Below are positions 43,796 through 53,197 of a stretch of 64,000 nucleotides of DNA, piece after piece. The DNA is from Coenobita brevimanus (Eukaryota > Arthropoda > Malacostraca > Decapoda > Coenobitidae). The notes under the pieces are model-generated. The model did not search any database, had not been told where the DNA came from, and saw only the letters and a program-made list of their open reading frames with translations. How positions within the stretch are numbered: the first letter of the stretch is position 1; each line of letters begins with the position of its first letter. The DNA lies in NCBI GenBank assembly GCA_032717465.1, contig JAVRFU010000154.1:124001-188000 (forward strand). The letters are read 5' to 3'. Made by a program: the position numbers and the translations under genes.

Positions 43796-43836
43796 CTCTC
43801 TCTCTCTCTCTCTTTTTTTTTTTTTTTTTTTTTTTC
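43796..43836. repeat. (CT)n and poly(T) microsatellite
   Basis: A run of CT dinucleotides followed by about 22 T. Confidence 0.9.
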
Positions 43837-43899
43837 ATCTCACAACTCTACACTGTGTGGTAATGTATGTGTTCAATATCTCTCTATCTGTTTATGTAT

Positions 43900-44202
43900 T
43901 TATCTAAATGTACCTATATGTGCATGTAAATATGGTTGTATATGAATACATATGTATAAATGTGGCTCTGTGTATGTGAATTTCAATGTGACTATGCATA
44001 TCAAAACATGACTATATGTATGTGTACATAAATGTGCCTGTATCTGTATGTATAGGTAAATGTGCCTATATGTGTATAAGTATGGTACGTAAATTTGGCT
44101 GTATGTGTACGTGTATGCAAATGTGCACGTATATGGACCTGTATGTGCATGTGTACATGCATATGCCTGCATGTGTATGTGTATGTAAATGTGCATGCAT
44201 AT
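43900..44202 (+). repeat. Degenerate TATGTG/AAATGTGCC minisatellite
   Basis: Imperfect repeats built from units such as TAAATGTGCCTATATGTGTA and its variants fill about 300 bp. Both strands give artificial open frames rich in Tyr, Cys, Met and His; these are not genes. Confidence 0.8.
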
Positions 44203-44235
44203 ACGAGGTCTATTCAGAGGGTATCTAACCTTAGA
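44203..44235 (+). repeat. Possible mariner terminal inverted repeat remnant
   Basis: ACGAGGTCTATTCAGAGGGT followed by ATCTAACCT resembles the outer end of a group of arthropod mariner elements, preceded by TA. No transposase and no matching second end were found, so at most a solo end remains. Confidence 0.4.
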
Positions 44236-44330
44236 CATGACGAGCTTAGAGCAAATCCTGTATAATACAGTTAGGTAAATTAGATAGGTAAATACACACA
44301 CACACACAAAATCATCAGGTGGCTACTTAC

Positions 44331-44441
44331 TTGATAGTGGAAGCAGTTGACTGAGAAGTGGATGACCGTCAAAACAGGTATTTTCAACAACGGAGATTCC
44401 ATGACCATGCAGCTTCCATAAGGCAGATTCAATGTCAGAAC
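44331..44441 (-). CDS. Candidate exon of an unidentified gene (X2)
   Basis: A 111-bp minus-strand block between a good acceptor (ATTCTTCAG|GTTCTG at 44441) and a good donor (TCAA|GTAAGT at 44331). Two frames are open. One reads SDIESALWKLHGHGISVVEN then TCFDGHPLLSQLLPLS. The other reads VLTLNLPYGSCMVMESPLLK. The first looks more like a protein. Joined to X1 (54833-54930), both frames stay open across the junction. I do not recognise the family. Confidence 0.45.
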
Positions 44442-45328
44442 CTGAAGAATATATTATAAATTAACACTTTTCATCCAAGACCCTTGATTAATTCACTGAC
44501 CCTCAGGTGATATCCATCTTTAGTTAGTACCATGTGATTTCATTCAACCCAAGCAAGGCCTCGTATGTTGGGAGTCGGGACTTATAATCGCCCCTCCAGT
44601 TTGAAATGCCTATTCTAAGCTGAGAATAAAATGGTTAGAAGATGTTAAGAATAAAATTAAAAAGACACTGGCAGGAATAAACTGAGCGAGATAAAGTGAA
44701 CAGAAACATGTGATGGTAACACGATTAAAATCACCTTTGGGTAATCAGTCCGATCACCTGGCACTATCGTGCACAAATTAAGTCTATCATGCTGATAGGG
44801 GGAAAAAAAAAATTCCTGTAAGCTGAATAGAACTGCTCTTTTTACAAGGAATAATGCTGCAGAGGGATGCCTTCATATGGTGTGGAACATGTATAGTTGG
44901 ACAGCTCCCCTTCTGGGTCTACAAACACCCCTAATCCCCTCCCTATCCACCAAAGTGATGGTCAAATACACGAGCAATTTCAATCTTCAGTCCACCAGGT
45001 TCACACACATACACACACACAAAAAAAAACAGTTATTAAATAGTACTAGGGTTAAAAACAAATTTCCCATACGCTGAATTTCTCTGCCTTTCAACAGGAA
45101 GAGACAATAGGAAGAAAATTATATCCATCATCATAATCATCATCATCCTGACCTCTTTCTACCTGCAGTAGGGTTAAAAAAACAAGGAAAATCAAGACAG
45201 GAAACCTATCAAGAGCATGCCTAATCAAATCCCCACATATTCACTGACTTACCATTCAAGCCATCAGAATCCTGACTCACCTCAGTACTAAAAAAAAAAA
45301 TATATAAAAAAAAATAAAAATAAAAACA
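44442..45328. other. Probable intron, no features
   Basis: AT-rich with short A runs and a (AC)n-like stretch at about 45003-45020. No exon or known repeat. Confidence 0.5.
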
Positions 45329-45418
45329 GGACCACCAAATTCATCATGTCCAGATGGGCCTAGAGCCAAAACATAACAATGCAGACACATTCAGACACTT
45401 ACTAGAGAGTGAAGACAG
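45329..45418 (+). repeat. 90-bp direct repeat, left copy
   Basis: It matches 54762-54848 almost base for base, apart from a 3-bp indel (CATCATG versus CATG) and a few changes. It includes the intron side and the first 15 or so exon bases of X1's splice donor region. Together the two copies bracket a 9.3-kb block of nested repeats. Confidence 0.92.
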
Positions 45419-45745
45419 ACTGACAAATGAGGAAGTGAAGGAGCATTGTGGTGAGGATGTGGATGTGATAGAAAGCGTTAGGAGAAATACCGTACAATGA
45501 GGTGGTTTGGCCATATGGAGAGGATGGAGAGTGAGACTGATGAGGAGAGTGTATGTGAGTGAGGTGGAAGTGGGGAGAGGGAGGGGGAGGCCAAGGATGA
45601 GATGGAGGGATGGAGTAGAGAGGTATATGAGACAGGGGGGCAGGAGGTGGGAGCAAGGCAGTTAGATTGTGGGGGAGAGGGCAGTTTGGAGGTGATTTGT
45701 TTGTGGCCACCCCTTACAGGATTCAGATGTCTGGCCAAGACAGCC
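45419..45745 (+). pseudogene. LINE-A 3'-end fragment
   Basis: Plus strand: LTNEEVKEHCGEDVDVIESV, then MRRVYVSEVEVGRGRGRPRM, ending in the terminus CCACCCCTTACAGGATTCAG and GTCTGGCCAAGACAG without a GATA tail. It starts exactly where the left direct repeat ends. An Arg-to-stop-type change and an insertion break the frame near 45490. Confidence 0.8.
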
Positions 45746-45959
45746 TATCAGACCTTTAAGCAGAGCACAGTTACATGCAACAGCATTCTGAAGTGCTAAG
45801 TGTGTGGTCCTGCGGAGGACCTCTGGTGCCCAGGTCCAAGTTGTTGTGTTCCCAGATGAAGACGCATGGAACCCACACACTTCCTGAGCCTCAAAGTTAC
45901 CAAACAGTGACCCTCCCACCCCACCTGACATAGAAAAACCATACATCATTACTATTACT
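45746..45959. other. Non-genic stretch
   Basis: No repeat or exon recognised between LINE-A and LINE-E fragments. Confidence 0.4.
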
Positions 45960-47080
45960 GTACAGTATATGGATGGGGTTAAGAGAGAAGTAAAACCATG
46001 AGTAATGGAGAGAGGAATGGCATTGGTAATGAATGGTGATGGATGGAATATCTCAAATTTGTTGTATGCTGATGATGCAGTACTGCTTACAAGCACCGGA
46101 CAAGAAATTGGTAGGCTAGTGCAGAGTTGTGCTGATGTCTGTGAGCATCGTGCCTTGAGAGTAAATGCAGAAAAGAGTAAAGTGATGGTTACTGAGTGAG
46201 AAGGTGACTCCCAGTGTGATGTTAGTGTATGGAGAGGGACTGGAATTGGTGAGAGAGTTCAAATACCTGGGTACAGTGATAGAAAAGAGAGGAAAATGTG
46301 CAAAAGAAGTTGAAAGTAGTGTGACATAAGGAAGAAAAGTAGCTGGTGCAACGAAGTCCTTGATAAGAAACAGAGGCTTGAGTGTTGCAGCTGCACGAGG
46401 CTTACATGAGGGACTGTTAGTGTCAACTTTAACATATGGATGTGAGACTATGGTGTGGCATGGAAATGAAAAGTCAAGAGTAGGAGCAGTGGAGATGGGA
46501 CTGCTGAGGAATGTATGTGGAGTACAGTGGTTGGACAGGATACGAAATAATGTGATTCGTGAAAAGGCGTGGAGTGATGAAGTTGGTGGACACCAGAATC
46601 GAAGAGAGTGTACTGAGAAGGTATGGTCATGTGGATAGAATGGATAACAACAGAGTGGTGAAAAAGGTAAATCTGAGTGAAGTTGAAGGAGGGAGGAGGC
46701 GAGGTAGGCAAAGGAGAAGGTGGAGAGATATGGTGGATGAGTGTGTGAGGAAGAGAGGTTTGGTAGTCAGTGAGGCTAGGGAATTGACGAGAGATCGGGC
46801 TGGCTGGATGAATGTTGTGAGGAGAAGTGCATGATCAGGAAATCTGGCACCCCTTTTGAACGTGGCAGCGTCCGGATTGACTCAATCAGATACGTTTATG
46901 TGAAGCTACAGAACGTGGTGAAGGTTTTTGGCATATCCAATAGAGCCAAGATTCCAGGGGCATGAATGATGAGTGAATGGAAGCATGGCCCATTGGACTG
47001 GGCAAATTTGGGCTGTCTGGACATTGCTACTCCTCACCCTGCCCTTGGGTGGGAAAGAAGGTCCGGATGATGATGATGAT
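45960..47080 (+). pseudogene. LINE-E copy 3
   Basis: Plus strand. LLYADDAVLLTSTGQEIGRL with intact YADD is at 46055-46115 and NAEKSKVMVTE at 46160-46195. SVAAARGLHEGLLVSTLTYG and MGLLRNVCGVQWLDRIRNNV follow (46380-46560). Next is RYGHVDRMDNNRVVKKVNLS near 46620-46680, then a GGRRRGRQRRRWRDMV end. The 3' UTR and (GAT)n tail are at 47065-47080. It is 5'-truncated at about 45960. Confidence 0.83.
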
Positions 47081-47087
47081 CGTTTCG

Positions 47088-48497
47088 TTTTTTGTTTTGT
47101 TTTTAAAGGCTCCAACATGCTTGCATGCGTCGGCCTTGGTCACCTAATGGCGGTTCTCCATGCTGCACGTTCCATTGCAGCCTCCCTGTTCAGTCCTTTA
47201 ACCCTAACGTCACACTTAATGACCTCGTCCCATGTCTTTCTCAGTCTACTCCTCGTAACCCCACCTCCAATATTAACACTTCTCACCTTCCTCACCCAAT
47301 TATCATCCCCCATCCTCTCCACATGTCCAAGCCATCTCAATCTACCTCTCCTCATCACAACACCAATACACTCCAGTCCCATCCTACCTCTCAACTCTTC
47401 CATCGTAAACCCAGGCCCCCCAGACCTTGGACGCAGGGACGCACTACACATCCACCTGATCATTGTCATTTCTGTACGTCTGAGCCGGCGAATATCCTCC
47501 TCCTTCACTGCCCAGGTCTCACTACCATACAGCATTACATTCCTAACACATGCTGCATACAAAGACCCCTTAGCATGTAGGGAGAGTCTTCTCAATGTCA
47601 AGAGAGGCAAGAGCTCCCTGAACTTCTTCCAACCACTTCTCACCCTAGCCACAGAGCTACCTCCAGCCCCACCTCCAACACACAACATGTCTCCCAAATA
47701 ACAAAACTCTTCCACACACTCAAGAGATTCACCAGCAAGTTCAATCCTTTCACGTCTGACAATCTCCACCTGCTCTCCCCGACACGCCGTACACATAAAA
47801 TCAGCATTATCTCGCAGTCTACCTCTGATACCACTACATCTCTTATGCACCCATTTATCACAAACACCACACAAGGTGGAATTACTTCCCACGCCCTTGT
47901 GACAAACTGCACATGGCCACTCTCCCTCGTCTTTGACAGTACCGCCACCAACCCTAGATATCATCACTTTTGTTTTATCTGCATATACCCTTAAGCCCTT
48001 GTGCCCCATATCATCTCTCCACCTCCTAAACCTTTCCTCCGCCTCCCTCTCATTCTCTGCAATCAACACCAAATCATCAGCATACAACAACTCCCACGGA
48101 AGTCCGCTTCTAAAGTCACGTGAAAGGGCTTCAAGTACAGTACTATGATAAACAACATGGGACTCAAAACTGACCCCTGATGCACACCAACATTCAAGGA
48201 AAACCCATCACTCAAATCTCCACTCACTCTTACCAGGGTGTAAGCACCCACATACATGGCCATAACCACCCTAACCAGCTACTCTTCCAAGCCAAGCTTT
48301 CTCATTGCCCACTTCACCACCTCTCTAGGGACTCTGTCAAAGGCCTTTTCCAAATCAACAAAACAAAATAAAGATCCCTTCTCCTACCAATACATTTTTC
48401 CTGAAGCTGTCGAACAATGAATATGGCATCAGTGGTCCCCCTACCTGGCATAAACCCAAACTGCATCTCATGAATATTCACTCTCTCTCTACTCATA
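47088..48497 (-). pseudogene. LINE-B copy 1, RT half (3' side)
   Basis: Minus strand. The 3' UTR with an A/T-rich tail is at 47088-47130. The 316-codon frame (47140-48090) starts in the active site LLYADDLVLIAENEREAEER, followed by GLRVYADKTKVMISRVGGG. A Cys/His cluster runs from CAVCHKGVG to CTACRG. The thumb has YGSETWAVKEEDIRRLRRTE, and the C-terminal module reads MEELRGRMGLECIGVVMRRG and LRWLGHVERMGDDNWVRKV. Upstream motifs VHQGSVLSPMLFIIVL (48150-48200) and MQFGFMPGRGTTDAIFIVRQ (48400-48460) are in other frames. It continues at 53198 beyond the Tigger insertion. Confidence 0.9.
47140..48090 (-). CDS. LINE-B RT C-terminal frame with PHD-type finger
   Basis: An unbroken 316-codon frame. 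After the YADD active site come cysteines and a histidine in the order C-x2-C-x10-C-x2-C-x4-H-x2-C-x14-C-x2-C, within about residues 61-105 (CAVCHKG; LCGVCDKWVHKRCSG; FMCTACRG). This is the C4-H-C3 spacing of PHD fingers. In host proteins such fingers read histone tails; in the retroelement the role is unknown and might be nucleic-acid or chromatin binding. The rest is RT thumb and a basic C-terminal module similar in layout to LINE-A and LINE-E. Confidence 0.85.
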   Translation of the reverse strand: MLYADDLVLIAENEREAEERFRRWRDDMGHKGLRVYADKTKVMISRVGGGTVKDEGEWPCAVCHKGVGSNSTLCGVCDKWVHKRCSGIRGRLRDNADFMCTACRGEQVEIVRRERIELAGESLECVEEFCYLGDMLCVGGGAGGSSVARVRSGWKKFRELLPLLTLRRLSLHAKGSLYAACVRNVMLYGSETWAVKEEDIRRLRRTEMTMIRWMCSASLRPRSGGPGFTMEELRGRMGLECIGVVMRRGRLRWLGHVERMGDDNWVRKVRSVNIGGGVTRSRLRKTWDEVIKCDVRVKGLNREAAMERAAWRTAIR

Positions 48498-48979
48498 GGG
48501 TAGGAGCGTTAGTATCCAATCAAAAAGTGCCATGTATTTATTTTGATCATAGATTTCAACTTGAACTATGTGCAAAAGTAACTTCGTTTACCCTTCAAAT
48601 CCTTCAACAGTCACTAAAGTTTATATTAAGAGCAATGCCAAATATCTGTGGAACATCATTTTGGATATACATATATATATGGTATGTGATTGGAGTTAAT
48701 GGTAGTACCACCAGGTTCAGTCACTTGACCGCTAACTCCAACCACATTCCATTAAAAATCTAAATCCCTAAATTTAAGCCCTCTCCCTCTAGGATAGCAT
48801 TTTCCAACATAAAACCTTCAAAAAATTGTATTGATCTCTTGCCCTTAGAGGCCTAGGTACAAAATGAAGAGAAGCAAATTTTCTGGGGAAAAGAAACACA
48901 TGATGAATGAGGATGCAAATATTGTTTAATATACTTGCAATAATGATAATACAATATATAGCTGAGCTTAGCAGTTTTA

Positions 48980-49262
48980 ACCTTGCTCCTCAGAATTAGT
49001 AGGCTAACCATGTTCCTGAAAATAAGTTGAATTGCTCATGTTCTTGGGAATAACTTAAATAAGTGTTCGTATAAATAAGGAAACTAACCATGTTGCTAAG
49101 AATATGATAATCATGTTAGTTAGCCTACCAGTAACCACATTCCTGAGAATAATTTGAACTATGGTAATCATGTTCTTGAGAATATATAAAGTAAATGTGT
49201 TCCTACGAATAACAAAACTAATCATGTTCCTAAGAAAAAGTAACCATGGTAGTTAGCCTGCC
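48980..49262. repeat. Imperfect CATGTTCCTGAGAATAA minisatellite in Tigger
   Basis: Variants of AACCATGTTCCTGAGAATAA recur about eight times with spacers of 20-45 bp, interspersed with GTTAGCCTACC-type pieces. It lies downstream of the transposase gene. Confidence 0.75.
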
Positions 49263-49376
49263 TAGGTCTATGAAGCACAGTTTCTGGAAATTAAAATACA
49301 AGGTAAAACTACTTTCAAAGATCATTCTGGCATGAAACTTACTCCACACTAGAGAAACATTATAGGCCTACAGGTA

Positions 49377-51258
49377 TTACACTATTCCTAGACAACTCTT
49401 CCCAGCTGCTAGTACTCCATTTTCAACCTTAATCGTAGCAGTTCTACCCTGAATCACATCAGTTATACATTTATTTTGAATAACACAAACTTCATCTGGT
49501 GTCACTGGGAAAGAAAGGTCTTCAGAACTGCCCCAAACAAAGTGATCTTTCTTAGCTTCCAATTCCTTAAGAAAGTGTACTTCAAGGCCTTCTTCTTCTA
49601 CTCTCTCTACCCTACCAAGACAAGCTTTATGTGTAACAGTCTTTCTACCTCTGGAAGTAGAGTTAATGACAGGTAGCTTCACTATAACCCACGATCCTTG
49701 CTCAGGTTGCTATTGAAGATCTATAAACTGCATTGCATTTTCAGTGGACATAGTTTCTACGCCAATTGAGTCATAATCACTGTCTTCCAGCGATACCATG
49801 CTGGCTTCTAGCGATTCATCACTGGAAGAATCTCCATTTTCCTTAGCTAGAGTGTTCATTGATGTTGAAGCAGGCAGAGGTTCAGACGTCTGAGCGGACT
49901 TGCCTTTCTTGGGAAGTTTGGAGTCCTTTTTGCATTTCTTGAGCTCTAAAGCTCGTTTTGCTTTGCGTTCCTCTTCCAGCAGCTGGATTGCGGCTGATGA
50001 AGAAAGAGCAAAGGTCTTGTCTCTCATGGTTTTTTTGTACTTAGGACCTTGTGTTTTACGTGGTGATGGGAACCACTTATAGTTTTTAAATGCAGGGCTG
50101 ATAGTTGATCCTTGTTTGGGCCTGTTCTTCATGCTTGGTGATAGGAATGTCTCTTTTGATGGTATTCTGAAATTAACTTCAGCTCTTTTTTGTAAGAGAA
50201 ACCTTTTTACTTTATCAGTCAGGGCCAAATCACATGCTGTTGCTCTGCAATGCATAGAAGGTTGAATGTTATTATACATAGATGCCACACATTCTGCTTC
50301 TTGAAGTCCTTGCTGGACTAGAGATGCTTGGGGAGAATCAGTTTGTACACCAGTATGCACATGAGTCAGAAAATCAGTCTGTGTCCCTTTCTCTACTATA
50401 CCACCTTGATCAATTCCATCAAATAGTACTGTAGAGCAAGCCTTCATTGCTTCAGGTGTGATCTTTGAATAATCAGGAGCCTCAGGATCAAATGGATGAA
50501 GTCCACATTTCCGGAAACCATTAACAATGTTTTCCTTCTTGCAAGCCTTCTTATACATAGAGAGAAAGACTGGAGCAAAGTAAGTCTGGTTAAGTGTTTC
50601 ATTAGGGTGATCCTCTTGCCAATCTGCAGCTGCTGTCCTCCAAGCCTTTTTCAAGGGACCAAACACTGAGACGTCAAGTGGTTGCATGAAGTGAGTTGAG
50701 TTTGGGGGCAACCCATACAATATTATTTGTAAGTCCTTGAGATCTTTAGCCAAGTGAAAGTTAACCCTGGTCTCATGCCAGTCAGTCCAAACTACAACTG
50801 GCTTCTTAATATCATTAGCTTCAAGCCAGTCATTGAAACCATTACACATGTACTCATAGAAACACTCAGTTATAATGTAGCCTGAATCACTTTTACCCAT
50901 GATAAAATCTTCTCCTCTTGAATTTTCAATAATAGCCTCAGAGATCCTCTTTCTAGGGTATATTATCATTGGTGGTGGAACATGACCATCTGCTGACACA
51001 CAGGCAAGGACAGTTATGTTATCCTTAGCTTTTGAAGAAGTAGTGCCTGCAACATTCTGCGATCCCCGAATTGCTAATACTTGCCCAGTTGCAGGAGACA
51101 GTGAAAACCCGCTTTCATCCACGTTAAAAATCCTTGAAGGGTCCTGAAGAATGTCTGCAGCATCAAATTCATTAAAGAATTCTCGTGCTGAAGTAAACCA
51201 ATGAAGAATACTAGATTTGGTGACACGCTTCCTGGACTGGGAGAGGGCCTCAGGAGTT
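49377..51258 (-). pseudogene. Tigger-like transposase, exon 2: DDE domain and C-terminus
   Basis: The acceptor CCTTCAG|AACTCC is at 51258. The frame gives TPEALSQSRKRVTKSSILHW (end of the CENP-B-type DNA-binding domain). The DDE_1-type catalytic core has Asp residues visible in FNVDESGFSLSP, VVVWTDWHETR and HFMQPLDVSVFGPLKKAW. A long charged linker includes KKCKKDSKLPKKGKSAQTSE. An in-frame TAG at 49710-49712 interrupts after AMQFIDLQ. The same frame continues to 49377 with GSWVIVKLPVINSTSRGRKT and HKACLGRVERVEEEGLEVHF, a possible small beta-barrel (chromo/PWWP-like) end. Confidence 0.88.
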
Positions 51259-51874
51259 CTGAAGGAAATGAGCTTAATCAATTTTCAATTAAACTCATCT
51301 TCATTCAAAACATTGTGGAATGCATTTTATTATAGGTAACATGAGACAACAGTACTGGTACTGTACTATACTGAGCTTGAGAATGAGGAAACTGGACAGT
51401 TTTAGGTGTGGGCCTACCCTATATGTCTTTAATACCGACAGGTGCTTCCTCAACTGAAGACAAGGGAATTTTAGATGTCCTTTTTTAGTAGGAAAAACAG
51501 GATTTACAACCACTCCCTGAAGGGGAGTTCCCGGAGGGAACGAGGCGTCAGAGCTATAGATAGGTCGATAGATAGAACAAATATAGCTAGAAAATTTTAA
51601 GCAAACTCAGAGATGATCAATAATAATGATAATGAAAGGTGCCTACTATTATCATGGAAGGGCATCTTACATTAGGTTAGGCCTATTGTAGCTATTAAGT
51701 CAGTGATGTATTATTAATTATTATTGAAAGACCTTAGGCATTATTACTGTTATTATTATTATTGTTACTTAAAGGCCTGATCACTTCATTGGGAAACTTA
51801 CAAGCGTAGCCTGTGTGCTTAATCAGCGTAGCCTATTCAATGCTCTGTAAATTTCACCGGGTGGTATATTGTAC
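51259..51874 (-). other. Intron in the Tigger-like transposase
   Basis: 616 bp with donor GTCAG|GTACAA (51875/51874) and acceptor TTCCTTCAG|AACT. Splicing joins ITVR to TPEALSQSRK, which restores the conserved order of the CENP-B-type DNA-binding domain. It contains a repeat fragment with a GATAG tail at about 51545-51575 (GGCGTCAGAGCTATAGATAG), resembling the LINE-A terminus. Confidence 0.75.
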
Positions 51875-52318
51875 CTGACAGTGATTTGGGGGTTCCTTTT
51901 GCAAAACAGACGAAACCATTCACGTCCAGGCCGTAAGTCTTGGCAAGTGGAGGGTCTCTCGGTGCACACCAGCATTTTTTTCATCCTGCAGAATATTCTG
52001 TATGGCATCTAGCAGCTTTTCCCTTGTCACAGGAATGGCTCTTTTTTGTGAGTGTTCAATGAAATTAACTAAGACTTGTTCCTCAGCATTAGTTAATATT
52101 CCACTGGGTCCCATTTTAGTTTCAAAGGCAGTCTTGCCAGAAAGTTTGTTTTGTAGAGTTGTATAAGGAATACTGAACCTTTTTGAAGCTTGGCGGACAC
52201 TTAAATTTTCCTCGTGTATCGCAGTTTGTATGGCAGATATCTCTTCTTCACTATATTTAACTCTCTTGGATGGCAGTCGAGCTCGTCCACAATACGATGC
52301 TTTCTTTTTTGTAGCCAT
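51875..52318 (-). pseudogene. Tigger-like transposase, exon 1: DNA-binding domain
   Basis: The likely start is ATG at 52318 (MATKKKASYCG). The pipsqueak-type helix-turn-helix follows: VKYSEEEISAIQTAIHEENL, then SVRQASKRFSIPYTTLQNKL. The CENP-B-type helix-turn-helix has LTNAEEQVLVNFIEHSQKRA and LLDAIQNILQ. A shift at a run of seven T (51975-51981, plus strand) moves the frame to CQDLRPGREWFRLFCKRNPQ and ITVR, followed by the donor. The one-base difference disrupts the gene as written, or it is a sequencing error. Confidence 0.85.
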
Positions 52319-52551
52319 CTTGCTTGACTGATGGATGCGAGTCACGTGGCCAGACCCTGCCGTGAACTTCATGAAACTGAGCGCAAGATGGGGGGGTGCG
52401 CAGGGGATGCGCAGTGTACAGGATGTCAACAGTTTCTGTATAGGCCAACACACGTAACCCTCACTTGTTCATATAATATTAAAATATTTGCAGAAATAGT
52501 GGTCTTAATAAATTTAACTCATTTACCATAGTCATCACCTTATCTATCACT

Positions 52552-52640
52552 GTGGTCGATTGATTGACCAGTGTGGTCGACTGATTGACCAGTGTGGTCG
52601 ACTGATTGACCACTGTGGTCGATCACTGATCGGATACTAA
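52552..52640. repeat. Subterminal tandem repeats in Tigger
   Basis: Three copies of a 24-bp unit containing GACCAGTGTGGTCGACTGAT, followed by a TIR-like GATCGGATACTAACACAG at about 52628. Such subterminal arrays could be extra transposase-binding sites. Confidence 0.8.
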
Positions 52641-53197
52641 CACAGCACAGTATATAAGAAAGTGTAGACACCAGGAAAATTATGAACCCAGTAACACATG
52701 TAAGCTTAAAAATGATGTCAAGTCGCATGAATTCAATCATTTTGGAAGAATAATATTTTGTGATCGAATTCTCACACAAAGAGGATTTTGGGTTTAGTAT
52801 CCGATCACCTGTCCTTGCTAGGACAATGTGCAATATAAACAAGTATTTCGATTATCCTAGTGTTATTCCAACATTCCACAACAACATGATATCATATAAT
52901 TAAACAGAAAACGTAAGGAAATATAATTTTAGAATTTATGAAAAATGTACTGTTCTTACGGACTTCGGTAAGAATCGGGAGAAAATAGACAGCATCTCAT
53001 CTTTCGAGTATGGTAGAAGCTAAACTATTTATTCCATTTACTTCATTTTTTCACATAACATTTAGCAATCATTCCTCTACATTTTGGTGGTCTACCAGAT
53101 AATATATCTTCGTAGTTTTTCTAGCAGCATTTTTTATTCAAGAAAACTGAAAGTGATAGGACACTAACACAGTGATCGGATATTAACGCTCTTACCC

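Larger units (their letters stand above)
48498..53197 (-). mobile_element. pogo/Tigger-like DNA transposon (4.7 kb)
   Basis: Terminal inverted repeats at 48498 and 53197 share GGGTARGAGCGTTARTATCC (22 of the first 25 bases match). They are flanked by TA on both sides (48496-48497 and 53198-53199), the pogo/Tc1-mariner target duplication. Removing the element and one TA rejoins the LINE-B sequence exactly as it reads in the copy at 36260-36290. It carries one transposase gene on the minus strand, with an intron. Confidence 0.93.

Noticed and set aside
43900..44307. 135-codon minus-strand and 70-codon plus-strand frames rich in Tyr, Cys, His and Met
   Set aside because: They are readings of a TATGTG-type minisatellite; no start context, splice sites or conserved sequence.
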